Assembly: GCF_029784165.1 (NCBI RefSeq)
Contig: NC_073695.1
Location: 201,643,136 to 201,707,135 of the forward strand
Reading direction: 5' to 3'
Source: Wyeomyia smithii
Lineage: Eukaryota > Arthropoda > Insecta > Diptera > Culicidae
Length of the DNA stretch: 64,000 bases
Shown here: piece after piece, positions 23,437 to 36,744 of the stretch
Layout: every line of letters starts with the position of its first letter
Position numbering within the stretch: the stretch's first letter is position 1
Notes under the pieces: model-generated
Seen by the model: only the letters and a program-made list of their open reading frames with translations
Told to the model about the DNA's origin: nothing
The model's database searches: none
Position numbers and translations under genes: made by a program

Positions 23437-24884
23437 GTACGTAAATAAAAAAGTGCTCCAAAAAGAACTTTTCTGAGTAACGGATAATATTTTGCAAACA
23501 TGCGCTCGTTCCCTAAGGTTAAAAAATCCATTGCATCCGAAAATTTAATTGTTATTTTTTTTGATTGTAGAATTTTATGTAGATATTTTGTTGAAAAAGG
23601 AAAACAAAAACGTTCGTAAGACAAACATTTCGCCAATTTTTAATAGTTTATTTTTATCAACTTTGACGAGAGGTGAAATTATCCCACCAAGTAAAGAAAC
23701 TTTTTTTTAAAAGTTCAATGCTTCAATTATTGTTTTCTTGTACCATCAACGTGAAAGCGGTCATAGCGTATGTTTGTGTTTTGCGATCCCGGTTTCTAGG
23801 GCGAGTGGGAGTTGGAGCGCTGCAGCAACACAAGCTCGGCTTTGTCATTTTCACGATATCAATCGGACGGGAGAAAGGGGATACGATTGACCGAGGCAAG
23901 GTCTTTCAAAGTTCGATTGCGGAGGTTAAAATTCCCATTTCGCAAATCACTCCGGGCCCTAGCGATTAAGGCACGAAGGAAAGTGCGAAAGAGGAAAAAG
24001 TGCTGTTCCGCAGACGATGTATCCACAGTTCTGCGAAGGCGGATACGGATGCGATAAAATTGCGCTACCCGTGAAATCGTAATCTAGGGTAAAATACAAC
24101 AATGTAAAAGGGTCTGTTTGGAAGTTCGACGGAAATCCTAGTGCTTTATCTTGTGAACACATTCATGAACAAACGTTGGCTTTATCTCATGAATACACTC
24201 ACGAGTTGTTTTCATAAAAATTACAGCATGATTGAAATTAAATTTTTTTAACGTTGATTGGGTTTGTAATATATTGCAAGAGGCAAAAACTGTTCTTAAT
24301 GATTTTTTTTGTCGTAAACAGCCCCTTCTTGAGACCGTTTAGCAAAGATACAGTCAAAAGCACGATTCCCGGGAAGAAGACAAGCTATTTTGGGCTCCAA
24401 GTCAAGTCAAGTAACAGCGGCGGTGGCGATAACGACAGTAAAAACGGGCTCCATAAATATTCCCACATGCTTTGCTAAAAATAGCCTTACGCCGACGAAT
24501 CGAGAGAATGGACGATTTCGGAACGGGGATTTTTTTTTATTCACCGCGCTTGTTGCTAACACGAGCAAAAGGAATTCCTTCGAATGGCACAAGAATTCAT
24601 AATAACGCGAAGTACAAAGTCTGTCCTAAGATGTTTTTGCGCTTGAGATTGAAAAGAGAATTTTTTCAATTAGCGGTCGGCGTTGGATGTGGATGGTTAG
24701 TATAGAAAAAAAGCTTTGAGCTTTAAACGACTCGCAAAAGTTATTTTCGATCGTATTCAAAAGCTTGTGTGAAAATATAATTTTTTTTTGATTCCGGAAG
24801 CATCATTAGTTGATTGACATCTATTTCCAATAATCATTTGTAAAATAAAATAGAGTTTGAAGTGTACTGTTTGTGGAGTGCCTC
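23437..24884. other. Unassigned, with GC-richer islands
   Basis: Two islands (about 23760-24060 and 24340-24580) stand out from the AT-rich surroundings. The frame 23812-24057 encodes an Arg/Lys-rich peptide without known motifs. They could be host exons or regulatory DNA. Confidence 0.35.
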
Positions 24885-24906
24885 ATAGAGTAGAGTAGAG
24901 TAGAGG
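24885..24906. repeat. (AGTAG)n microsatellite
   Basis: About four tandem copies of AGTAG/GTAGA. Confidence 0.8.
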
Positions 24907-25558
24907 GAAAGACGTGTTGTGAAGTATAGTTTAGCGAGCATTTTCGACTTAACACTAGAAAATTAAAACTTTAACTGCTGTTGCTCTCTTGCAGTCGTGA
25001 TTTTATTTTTCATAGATGCTTTAGAGGATCTTTCTTAATTCAATACTTTATTTTACATGAAAACTGAAATCCAAACAGATAATTAATTCGAATGAGTAGC
25101 CTTTACTCTATTTCCACCAAACAGTTTAGAGTCAACGAAATTTATCGATGTTTACTGAACATATTAGTCTAGAATAAACATTTTACACTGACTAAAAACC
25201 ACGGTTCAATTTGCATAATTGGCAAACTACCGCGATAAAATCTAGTCCACGCATCGTAACTTAGCGCTACCACATCCTTCGCAGCAAATTAGATCGATTT
25301 GTAAGCCACAATTCTGCTCTCCTTTGACCATTTGGCATGTTAACTATGCTGCTAACCGCAGTAGCACGAGCCCATCATCAACGCTAAGGTGAAAGAATAT
25401 AATATAATGCAGGCGACCCACATCAGTTGACTTGTTTATTTTGTGTTGATATCAACACTAGAAAAAAAAGTATTTTATAGGTATACCACGATGAGATGAC
25501 CTTCGCATGCATTATTTTGCCATCGAGTGGCAAAATTTATTTTTCAAAGGACCTTCTT

Positions 25559-26511
25559 ATACACGCAAAACTTTTCCTTATTACTTTAAAAGCAATAGCG
25601 CAAAATTACCTTTTAGGTAACAAATCCATTACTTAAAAAGCAATAAAATTCTTCCCCAGTTAAGTAACAACACATACTGTCATATATTTAGCACGTGTTA
25701 TGAGAGTACGACTATCTAATAATGGTCGTTTCAACCACATGCAACGTTTTTTCTGTCGAAAAATGCTCCCTTTCCACCTCAAGTCAAAAAAAATCACACA
25801 CCGTCGCATAAGTTGCACATGTTACAAGTTTTTTCAATCTCCAATTCATCCGGTGGGCGTGTATTAGTTCGCTCGTTGTATGCATACGGAGTAGCGAAAA
25901 AATATGACAAGAGCTGCCAAGCAACATTTTCCCCGTCATAGAGTATGCAAACGTTGATGATTTCAAAGATTTGAAATGCGCCTTAAAATGACATCACGAT
26001 CTGTAAACTGCGTTAGAGAAAAATAAAAACATTCGCTTTCTTGCAAGCTATTTACAGCACATAATCATTGGTTCATGGAAACTCATTTGGACCTGTTTGA
26101 ATATACAAAACTCGTGCCCATCCAGAACAATATTCGCAACTTCGGCAACTCTGGTCAGACAGTATTACATATTTCCATTTCAAGTAAACACTGGGGGACG
26201 AAACAAAAGTGTTTCTAATTGGACATTTGAGGTTGACGGTTGAGATTCTGATTATGTGTGGACGAAGGGAGACAAAAATGAACCAGATCGTTGCATCAAT
26301 ACAAATGCAGCGAGTGAAGTCTTGCCAACACATGCATTGCGGTGCTTGGCTGTATGTTCTCCTGCAGAAACACATACAAGCGTGTGGCCGTCATAATTTT
26401 TATTACTTTTTGTTTGTTACTTTTTGTGTATAATGCGCAGTCATAAGACACAAAAAGTAATAAAAAATTGCCCAAAAGTAATAAAATATTCCCCATTTGC
26501 GTTGGGTGTAG
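25559..26511. mobile_element. Possible MITE with weak terminal inverted repeats
   Basis: The left end (TACACGCAAAAC, then TTATTACTTT and GCAAT) resembles the reverse complement of the right end (TACACCCAACGCAAA, then TTATTACTTT and GCAAT). The match is imperfect, and the target duplication cannot be fixed. The interior has no transposase. Confidence 0.35.
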
Positions 26512-29500
26512 TGTTGATAATTAGATATTGATTTTTTAGTAAAGTTTGCTTCTCAATCAGGAGGTGTGGATTGAAATAATCATAATTAAATAAATCATAT
26601 TAAGTAAAAATTATACAATTTATTTGAAATTTTGGTAACTTTAGTACTGTAATTAAAAAACTTAGTACCAAACATATAGAAAAAAATGTCAGTAGAAAAT
26701 CTCAGCAAAATTAAAAGGCAGTGAGCAATTATTACGATTCCTAAGCAAGCATTAGGAATCCGTTTAAAACTTGTTGGAAGTAAACTTTAGGAAGTTTATC
26801 GCGGAAGAAACTACACCGCCTGACACGTACTACTTAAATATGTAAAACTCAGTCGAATATATTCGTTTATGTTGAACACGGTGACTCGCGTGGATGTTGC
26901 ATTTTTCGATAACGCATCAGGTTTTTCCTACGGATCAAAGCGGATTCATCCGATTTAGTTAGCATAATAAGTGTTGTTTAGGTGTCACAAACGAGCCATT
27001 ACATTGTGGTATTTCAAGGGTAATCATGAGCGATGAACTTTTCGTAGTCAGATTTGTGCGACGACCGACGTCAAGCGGAATTTCAAGATCAAATAGAGAA
27101 ACAGACAATGACGTCTCGTTTCGGTAAATTTATCTTCGATTAAGGCAAATTTATCTGTATGATAGCGGAAATAGAACTTTTGCACCAGCCGGCAACCGTT
27201 GGGCTACTGCTACTGGGAAATTTAAGCTGAGCCAATTATTCATGTTGATTCATTACTTGGCACTAGCACCAATGTGGGCGCTTGTTGGCTTTAGTTTACT
27301 CGGCACATTTTGAGTGCTGAGTTTGTTGTTGTTTGATATTTAACTATTCAGCAGCTCTATTTAACATATTTTACCTCCCGCTGAGAACATTCAGGTATGG
27401 GATGTTATTTAAATGATTTCTTTTTAGCTCATCTGTTTATTGTCATGATTTTTTACTTTTTTTTAGTTCATACCTAAAACTTTTCAAAATAATACATTTA
27501 ATCTAATTTTTGTGAAAGTAAATAATCATACATATGATTTAACTTCGTCGTGGGAAGTCGCATGGTTTAAAAGTGTCACAGCTGAAAATAAAAAGTTGAC
27601 AGCTGATAGTTCCAGAGAGTCCCTTTTAACTCGTGAAGTCTTGATGTTTCAACTAAACGGGTACAAAATTTAAGAACATTTTTTCCCTTTCTCAAACATG
27701 TATGCACATGTACGGTAAACTTTTCGGAAAAAAAGTGTTTTAAATAAGGTTGAAATATGCGTAGATAACCAGATGTGACAATATTCTTGGCATTAATCAC
27801 GCTCGAATTCGCATGTTTCGTGCGATTTCGGTTTGTTTGAGAAACACACTTCAAAGATGTTCATTGGTGGCGCCGTACTAGTCGGTAACCAACTGCTGGC
27901 TCAGCTGGGAAAATTTATGAACCGATATGGTGATGGTTCGAGCATTATGCATATGTAGAGTCAGTTTCGATATTGTGTTGTGTTCTGAAATTTATTGATG
28001 CAAATTTTTGCTTCGATTCGCACGATTAATAGCAAACTTTTACGGAATGTCAAAAGGAAACTTGCGTGTTAGGAATTGTGCTCATAGAGATCACGATTTT
28101 AATAGTTGATTACTGATCTTCTAGTCTAAATTCTTCCATGCTATTTAAGAGACACATAAATAATCCATATTTGAAACCAAAAATTAAACATAAAAAATAT
28201 AAAATCGATAAGGTAAATTTGAATTCATATTTATTTATAGATTCGGATGAATACTTACATAATTTCCAGCATGTTTTCTTGAAATTCTTAGCAACATGTA
28301 AACGTGAGGGAGTAAGCTATACGAAAATATTTTCTTCAAACTCGTTTCTCTCTAAGCTCTTTTGTTCTAGAATACTGTTAGTTTCTCTGTGGCGATAAAA
28401 GTTATCAGCTGACTTGATTGTATACTACTATATATTTTTATTCCGTATACTCAAACGTAACTTTCAATTTTATTTCCAATTCTACACAGAATATGAAGAA
28501 AAACTGAATGAATGTTGATGAAATTTATTTGCCTAAGAGATATCAACAACAACGTTCATCATTAGGACTACAAATAAATCTTGTTGTATAAATTAAAGTT
28601 GCATTAAAGTGCAGATTCCAAACCAAACCATAACTATGAAGCAAATCCATGTTAAATGATCTGAAAATACGGAAAAATTGATTCGACAATTTTTGATTCC
28701 AATGAAACTTTGCACACGTATTTGACTTAGTAAACTGAGCATTTTTCCCCAGGAATTCTTGATGTCGATTTGTCCCTGTAAGTGCTAGTGATAATCAAGA
28801 TTGAATTCATTAAATCGAACCAAATTTAATTCAATGCTACCGAAAAGAATAGAAGAGAAACTATTCTCTTGTCCGATTCTTCTCCCTGTTTCTTTTTAGC
28901 TCTAACGCTACTAATTACTATGAAATCAAAAACTATATCGCATTCTATCCTTTGTACTTTTTAGATCCTATCGCTCTTTTTAATCGCATCCATGCGTTCG
29001 TTATTTATTCAGTCGACTTAGTTAGTTTTCCATCATTTGTTTACATAGTACCAGCCATGTGGCCATGTGGCTACTATTTTAGACTAAGCAACGGAAGGCT
29101 GCACCCGATGTTCGGAATGTCAGTGGGCATGAAATGCAGTGCTTTACCAACTTCCGGGAAACAGGCTTATGCATCAAGTGCACAAAAATGGATGCTATTC
29201 AAGAATATGCGACGGAAAGTTTCATGTAAACTGCTTTCACCCTAATTCTGGGAATCAGTCCGATGCAACTTAAACGTAATTCTCTGAAAGGGTGTATGCA
29301 TTTTGGCATAGGGTTTATTCAAAACATTGCAGTTCGGGCACCGTTGGTAGTAATATACAAACCGTAATTTTTTTTTCGACTAAAAAAATCTAAATGAACG
29401 TTCAATTTTAATTTAAGAAAAATAAGTTGATTTTTTGGAGAAAAATGGGACCTTTTTTTCAGAAGTTAAGTTACTTGAATATCAAAATTATAAACATTTT

Positions 29501-29717
29501 TAAAAGTATTTATATTTCAATGACTCAAATTGATTCTCATAGTTGTTTCAAATCATAAAGCTTTGGTGAACAAATTTCTTGATGCATCTTTTTTAGTTGT
29601 TTCAAAACTAATATTAAACTCCTTTTTTGTAAGTTATTTGTGGTCTTCCCAAACCAACCATAGATCCATAAAAATGAATTATCAGTATAAAACAACTAAT
29701 TCTTTACCAGCAATACC
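26512..29717. other. Unassigned 3.2 kb
   Basis: AT-rich, without a long frame or clear repeat boundaries. A GC-richer stretch at about 26870-27260 could be conserved non-coding or exonic DNA. The plus-strand frame 28952-29245 has no recognised motif. Confidence 0.4.
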
Positions 29718-31050
29718 CTAGTGAAACCTTTGCTGTACGTAAGGGTTGTAGTTGGCTATAGTTCGCCAGCTCTGTTGTATGTGTAGGGTCCGTAGGTTGT
29801 CTTGCAATTGATCGATCCACCTGTGTACTTCGTCGGGCTGTTGTCCGATATCCTTACGACATGCCCAACAGAGTGGACGGTAGATGGCTTCCCAAGTAGC
29901 TCCTGCGGTTCGTAGTTTATTCGTCTTCTCCACTCTACCGAAGATGGTACGCAACATTTTCCACTCGATGACCGCAAGGGTCTGTTTGCCCAAGCGTAGC
30001 CCATGTCTCATGGCCGTAACTAGAGGACTACCGGTCTAATCAGCGTTTTGTAAATGGTCATGCGGGTATCATTGTCGGCGGTAATCGCGGTAATCAATGA
30101 GCCCAGGTACACGAACTCATCGACCATCTCGAGTTCATCACCAAAAACTTGAACTCGAGGTGGGAGCTTTGCACAACCTTTTCTGAACCTCTTCCTTTTA
30201 TGTACTACATCTTCGATACATTAATTATGAGTGCAATCCGTAGGCATGATAGACTATCTCCTTGCCTTAAACCTCTTCGAGTTTCGAAGGGGCTTGAGAT
30301 TGCCTTCGAAACTTGAACGACACACATCTTCCGAACCATCGTCACCTTGACCAGTCGCGTTAGTTTGCTCGGAAATCCGTAGTCGTGCATAATCTGCCAT
30401 AGATGGCTTCGATCGATTGTGCCGTATACCGTTTTGAAATCGATGAATAGATGATGTGTGGGTACGTTGTATTTGTGGCATTTCTGCGTAGCATACCGGA
30501 CCGCAAATATCTGTTCCGTGGAGGCGCAGGCACGCATGAATTTCGCCTTGTTATGTCCCATGAACTGCTTCGCAAATGGTGATAATCTACTTTGTAGCAA
30601 CGTTCAACAGAGTGATTGTCCGGTAGTTGCAGCTCGTCACCGTTTTCGTAGATGGAACACACAAAACTTTCCATCTACTCGTCCGTGTCAGACGCTTAGA
30701 GAAGTGCTGCTTCCACCCTCTGATCACCTCACAGTCGTTCGTAAGCCGTCCAAGTTTCTACACATATAGGCTTGCAGCACGTAGTCTTTGCGGGAGATGT
30801 TCAGTTTCTCGTAAAACATTCTAATGTCGTTATCTTGATACAGCTTTTCCATCGTTACGCGATTTCGGCCTTCCTGCAGGCACTTCTTCTAGATGCTACC
30901 TTCCAGTGCTACTTGTGGTAGTCGATTCTCTATGTATCTTCAAGAGTAGCTATGTCAATCTGCTCTTCCCTCAGTAGCTCTACCTCCAGCGGCTGCGCGT
31001 GTTCCTGTACAACCCCGGTGTCCCGTAATTGCCCAATATTTGGTTGCGAC
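29718..31050 (-). pseudogene. RTE-like retrotransposon, reverse transcriptase and C-terminal part
   Basis: Reading right to left, the conserved blocks appear in order. Sequence before the RT (NIGQLRDTGVVQEHAQPLE) comes first, then YENGDELQLPDNHS, LSPFAKQFMGHNKAKF, THHLFIDFKTVYGTID and RRGLRQGDSLS. A C-terminal segment, KMLRTIFG and then WIDQLQDNLRTL, ends near 29750. This is the layout of RTE-like non-LTR elements (endonuclease then RT, no RNase H). Multiple stops and frameshifts break it, and the YD expected after FIDF..A has become YG. The endonuclease half is 10.8 kb away at 41873-42400, separated by a transposon. Confidence 0.85.
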
Positions 31051-32240
31051 TAGGGGTGTGCGAAACTGGCTTTTCTGGTGTCGAAACGAAACGAAACGAA
31101 ATTAACCCTTAATTTCGGTTTCGCCAAATTAGTCGAAACGAAATCAAGGTGGATTTCGAATTCTCGAGACGAAACGAAATTGGTCTCTAAATTTCGCGAA
31201 ATTTCGAAAAATAAAATAAATGTTTCTGAAACATAGCATTACAATGATTTGAAACGTTGGAGCGTACGCTAACGAAGTACCCTTCAGCAGCTGATCGCAA
31301 GGTGCTTACCTGGTCGACGAGGAGTAACGTAGGTATTCAGATATCGATAAACCGACAATGACGAGGAAATCAAAAATGTTAAAAACTTAAATCTTGATGC
31401 ATATATCCATCTATACAGATTATATTGCAGATAATAGTAGCGCGATAGATACAAATGATCTAAAGGTCACACTCGAAATGTCTTTGTAGATAACAATTTA
31501 ATAAACTTCTGAACTGATTCTTTTGGTTTGAATGCAACTATGTTTAAAAAAGTAATCCTTCTCATAGCATTTTCATCATTCAAAATACAAGTTTTATCCT
31601 AGAGCTCGAACTGGAAAACATGAGAGATGGTAGGTAGATTTTCAACCATTCCTGTGAGTTTTGGTGTCCCTAGCAAAGATAACTTTTCCATAGAGTTTTT
31701 CCCTATGCAAACGTAAAAGCGACGAATCCGATTAGCAATTCCTCAGCGGCCTTCTGATGCATTTATGCAATATCTAAAAGCAGCAAAATTCACAGGAATG
31801 GTTAAAAAGCTGTAAAACCTTTTGAGGGCTTTCGCTTTTGTCGACCAGTGTTATTGATTTTTTTTTAACACCGTTTAGTCAGACTAGACTAAGTGACATC
31901 TTTATCAATTCGAGGAAAACAAAATTTAAGCTAACTTTTCTGTGAACTTTGAAGTTTTCAATATTTTTGCACATTTTTTAATATAACTTAAAATTACTTT
32001 TTTAACTGAGCAGTTCCACAAAAAATGTCCCAGTTTCAATATTTTTTATCATTTTTGATTTGGTTAAACTTTGCATAAACGTTTCTATAGGCTGAGAAGC
32101 TATTAAAAATGCTATTTTGGGCGGATTATTGTGATTATAAATATTTCCAGAGCCAAAAGCTTTTTGATCAGTGTCTCTTGAAAAGTTTTAGATAGTAATT
32201 TTGTCTTTCCGATAAAAAAAACACTAAAAAATTCATATTT

Positions 32241-34733
32241 GAGCAATTCTCGCTGAAACCAGGCCACTAGATGCACAAGGTCTTAAAAATTTGATATCAA
32301 TGCACATAGTTATTAGAAAAAGAGAATTATTGCCGCCATATTAAGAAAGCTTCGTAGCCGCAAGGTTACAGAGACCGCTTTGATAAGCGAGTGGTCGTGG
32401 GTTTGAATCTTAGTAGAATCAGGCCATTTGGTTGTCAAAGGACTTTAACATGGGTTCATTCTCAGGCTCTCTACTACATACCCTTCCTTCAAGCTGAATT
32501 CTATAGTACCCTTGCTGACTTTCATCCTAACAAAAAAAAAAGTCCCTCTTACAATAAAACTGTTCTGAGTAACGTATAATAGTTCTCTTCAGGGAATTGT
32601 AATTATGACGCGGTCTTGGCTGGAGGAACGAGGTTTCGATACGACTCCTTCCTCTTGACAAAAATATAAGTCCTACTTATAATAAACCTGACCAGAGGTG
32701 AAGCATTGCGTGCCTCTTCAGGGAATTGTGATTGTGACGCGGTGTTGGTAGGAGGAACGAGGTTCGATAAGACTCCTTCCTCTTGAAAAAATAAGTCCTC
32801 CTTATAAAAAAACTGATTTCAGAAATATTTACCCTCTACAGGGAATTGTAATTGGCGATATTGGCACGAGGAACGAGGTTTCGAAAAGACTCCTTCCTCT
32901 TGACATAATAAGTCCCTCTTTGAATAAACCTGGCCAGAGAGGAACGTTAGGTGTAGCCTCAGTTCAGGCAATTGTAATTTGGCGATATTGGTAGGATAGA
33001 AAAGAGGCTCGGTATAGTAGAGCAGTAAGCTTGAAATGTAAGGGTAAACTCTCACACACAAGCACGGATATAAACAAAAAAAAAAAGCGTATCATTCACT
33101 TCAATAGTGATACTGTCAATAATATGAAGTGCGGAGTACAGAAAACACCTGGGCAATATCACAATAGATCAAAATGTCTCTGGTCGCAGTGATGACAGTC
33201 CACACAGTCCACACAGAGAAAAAAATTGCCGCCATATTGGATTACATAAGAAAAATGCAATTTTGGCCGTGTTCGCAACCACCGATTTTTGGTCTGAGAC
33301 CAGCATTGAAAAAATTCTATAAGATGCAAGAAAAATTAAGTGAGCATCAGTGTTAACCTACCAATTGATCGAATTTTTCGAACGCAGTTTTAAAATATTC
33401 TATGTATTCCGTGCAATCAACGTCAAGACCAAGTAGATGCCGAGACCAAGTAGATGCGCATGTTATAACTTTGCCATATCAATATATATCGTAATCAGTT
33501 GATCATGCAACTAGTACGCCCACACTATTTGCATTGAGATTAGTTATAATAATATATGCAACATGCTCGATGTTAGATTTATTTTTTTTTATATTAATAT
33601 TCATTTCTGTTCTTTTTTGTGAGTTATTTTTTACTATCGGAGCAAATTGAATATTGTTTAATATTGATTATGGCGTGGAAATTCCACTCTACTTACATGT
33701 GAAAATCGGTTTTCTTAAACGGGACATGGATAAAGTTATATTTATTTATGAACTGACTTCCTGCCCGTTAGTGTGGACGTACACTTTTAAAATGTGGGAA
33801 AAGATTTATCTTTAAAAATAGAACAATGTGGTAAAGCAATAATAGACATATACAGTTTTATGGTCCAAAAAGGAGAATCAAGGTTTTGTGATGTAGAACC
33901 CCTTTGTCACAGTAGTAGATTGGATGAATAATAATAATTTGCTTTGTATAATAGTGAGATTGAATCTCATTTTGAATCGTCACACTATAATTTTCAGCAA
34001 AATCTGCATACACAATGGCTTCATTCGGGTTAAGATTGGTAGTTCTGTAGATTCAAAAAAAAAAAAAAACTATACGATATAGTGTTAAGTTTAATTTTAC
34101 TTATAGCAATTTACCTTAGGGACAGAGAATGAGGTAAGCATTGTTTCAATGAACAATCTATCGCATTTCAAAAAATAATACTGGAGGGAAGAGTTTCTAC
34201 ATAGGGCTACTACGTTGATTGCACGGAATACATTGATTATTTTAAAACTTCGTTTGGAAAATTCGTTCAATTGGTAGGTTAACACTGATGCTCACCTAAT
34301 TTCTTTCTTGCATCTAGAAGTATAATGCCATAGTATTTTTTCTCAGCTTTTCAATGCTGGTCTCAGATTGAAAATCGGTAGTTGCGAAAATTGCATTTTT
34401 CTGATAGAATCCAATATGGCGGCCAAATTCAACATGGCGGCCAAAATTCTGATCACTCCAAATGAAAGCCCTATCATTTCTCTTTACAGGAAAATGCTAC
34501 TTGTAGTAGGTTTTATAACGAATTTCGGAGCTATACATCAAGAATTGCCGAAATTTCCACTTTTCTAGAAACTATTTCAACCCTTGGTGACCGAGGGGTC
34601 AACAAATTCAATCAAACAAAAATGGCATTATCATTTTTTCTCTATTTCTAATAACTATGTGCATTTATATCAAATTTGAAAGACCTTGTGCATCTAGTGG
34701 CCTGGTTTCAGCGAGAATTGCTCATTTTTTAAT
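32241..34733. repeat. Long foldback repeat, left arm interrupted by a SINE
   Basis: The left arm (32241-32342 plus 33239-33423) is an imperfect reverse complement of the right arm (34212-34733). Shared landmarks are GAGCAATTCTCGCTGAAACC, the GCCGCCATATTGGATT segment and the GCACGGAATACAT / TGTATTCCGTGCA segment. The right arm has ~185 extra bases at about 34445-34625. The loop of ~790 bp is AT-rich. It could be a separate transposon with long inverted repeats or a local inverted duplication. Confidence 0.75.
32343..33224 (+). mobile_element. tRNA-derived retroposon with internal tandem repeats, family B
   Basis: A perfect 14-bp target duplication, ATTGCCGCCATATT, flanks it (32329-32342 and 33225-33238). 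The head (about 32350-32420) is tRNA-like, with a B box (GGTTTGAATCT) after TAAGCGAGTGGTCGT. The body contains four tandem copies of a ~125-bp unit starting CAGGGAATTG or similar (32590, 32719, 32839, 32965). Each carries GGAACGAGGTT and ACTCCTTCCTCTTGA where complete. The 3' part has an A-run (33074-33085) and then ~140 bp of other sequence. At 882 bp it is unusually long for a SINE. Confidence 0.78.
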
Positions 34734-35135
34734 GTAAAAGAAACATTAAAATTAATATAAAAAAGCTTATTTTTCAAAAATCTTATTTTTTTTTGTATAA
34801 AAATTACAAAAAAATTACCGAAGCGATGAAAAAATAAAAAAAAAGTTATATATTTTCAAAAAAAAATTTTTCACAACATGTTTATTTTTAGAAGAACAAT
34901 ATAATAATTTACAACTTTGCCAAAGACGCTATGCCAATCAAACAAACTGTTTCTATTATAAAAATATTCTAATTACCCACAGAGTGCCCAATTGGAGATT
35001 AAAATTAATTTTTCGGCTAAATCGGTTTGTTTGACTGGCATAACTAGTGTCTCTGGTAAGGTTGTAGAAAATAATTTTGTCCTAAATAATATGCCTTGAG
35101 AGTTTCTGCGACACCAAAAATAATAAAATGCATTT
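34734..35135. other. AT-rich stretch with a small inverted repeat
   Basis: A local inverted repeat (about 34923-34950 with 35025-35060, built on CAATCAAACAAAC / GTTTGTTTGACTGG) is visible. Otherwise no feature is recognised. Confidence 0.5.
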
Positions 35136-35297
35136 GGGACCATTCCTAAACTACGAGGTCATATTTTGATCAGTCAGAAAAAAGACTACGTGGTCTATTC
35201 GTTAACCCCCACACCCCCGCGTATTCTTCGTGGTCATTTTACAACCCCCCCCCCATCCGTTTCCCTATATATGACTACGTGGTTTGAGAACGGCCCC
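35136..35297. mobile_element. Diverged Harbinger-type MITE copy
   Basis: Its ends (GGGACCATTCCTAAACTACG on the left, a complement ending GAACGGCCCC on the right) are diverged versions of the ends of the MITE at 56699-57019. It abuts the hAT-type MITE at 35306. Confidence 0.65.
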
Positions 35298-35305
35298 ATT
35301 GAAAC

Positions 35306-35499
35306 CAGGCCCGGATTTGAGTGGGAGGGCAAAGGGGGCAAATGCCCCGGGCGTCCCGATTCAAGGGGCCCCCCTAATCCTGGGGCGACCTTTTTTTTTG
35401 CTCGTCACCTTTCAGAACGTTACCTCTAAATGTTTTAAGAAAAGAGGGCCTCACAAACAAATTTGCCCCGGGCCCCCCCGCCGTCTAAATCCGGCCCTG
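35306..35499. mobile_element. Short hAT-type MITE (194 bp)
   Basis: The ends are CAGGCCCGGATTT and AAATCCGGCCCTG. The flanks are an 8-bp near-perfect duplication, ATTGAAAC/TTTGAAAC (35298-35305 and 35500-35507). It belongs to the same terminal-sequence group as 2706-4002. G/C runs follow both ends. Confidence 0.85.
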
Positions 35500-36321
35500 T
35501 TTGAAACAAACCAAAAATTATTTTTCTTTCAACCAATCAACAGTTAGAATGGAATTTTGTAATGCAACAAACAAATAGTTTTCTTTTTACTCGATTAACT
35601 TATTCGTAATCATCCTCGTTCTCTTATTTCTCGTTCTTTCTTACCTTTTTTTTCTTCTACCTTGTAAATTCGTCAAGTGCAAATTCAGAATCACTTTTAT
35701 GCTATAATCTGAACTTGTTTTGTACATTGTAAAATTTTGTGTCCCCTAAAAACAAGAGTAACATTTCTCAGTTATGTGTTCAACGAGAGCGAACCATATA
35801 CTTTTTATTCATTCATTGATAAAGTATACTTTTTTGGTAACACGTTTAAAATATTATTGATAAAGTACCTGGCAATTTTGAAACCTATGCTGACTTTGAA
35901 GTCAGCAGTCAGAGTGTTTTGAAACAATACTAAAAATTCAGGCAATTGCAACTTTTTCTGCTTGACATATCGATCACTGCACACTATAAGGCATGATATC
36001 TGGTCAGCCTAGTGATAGTAATGAACTATCTGTAAAAACACATTAAAATACACTACGGTGTGCGAAGAGGAGTCCTCTAATACAGAGAAATCCGCAAAAA
36101 ACGCTTGAAAATTTTTACAAGTCGAGTAGCATAGAACATTTGGCCTGTAAGTTAGAGCTTCAGAGCTTTAGTTTTGACAGAAATTGCTATGCCCTTCTAA
36201 ACGAAAGACAAAAAGTTATAGTCGTCTTTAGCCTTGTGCGCTGCAAATATAACCACATTTTGATGTGCGTAAAAGATGCGTGAAATTTATTCCTACAAAC
36301 AAATTACTAGATACCTTGTAG

Positions 36322-36744
36322 TAGTGCTGGGACTATCCGGATTAAAATATCCGGATATCCGACCTCGGATAGCCGACAAATATCCAAAATCCGGATCAAC
36401 CCGATATCCGGATATTATCCGACAGGATATCCTGATTTTCGGATAGTCGGATATCCGGATATCCGGAAATTGTATCCGAACATAGTTTAATGAGAACCAT
36501 GTAAATAATTACTTACGAAAGGATGGGGGATTGCGAAAAAAGCCATTTTTCGCGTTACATTTCACTCGAACGGACCTAGAAGACAGAAAAAAACCGGATA
36601 TCCGGATAGTATATTCGGATATCCGACTATTCGATTATCCGTATCCGGATATCCGGACATCCGAATAATATTCGTTTACACATCCGTGATCCGAGCTTCG
36701 GATAACCGGATCACGAATATATCCGGTTAAAATTCCCAGCACTA
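36322..36744. mobile_element. hAT-type MITE rich in the palindrome ATCCGGAT (423 bp)
   Basis: The termini are TAGTGCTGGGA and TCCCAGCACTA. They are flanked by an 8-bp near-perfect duplication, CCTTGTAG/CCTTGCAG (36314-36321 and 36745-36752). More than a dozen copies of ATCCGGAT or ATCCGA-type motifs fill the interior, itself largely self-complementary. The motif density suggests repeated protein-binding sites or extensive folding of a transcript. No coding capacity. Confidence 0.85.

Noticed and set aside
23812..24057. Arg/Lys-rich frame
   Set aside because: Low-complexity basic peptide without a motif. It may be a GC-rich regulatory region.
32350..32420. Functional tRNA gene
   Set aside because: A and B box-like sequences are present, but the cloverleaf is incomplete and the unit has a retroposon body and target duplication.
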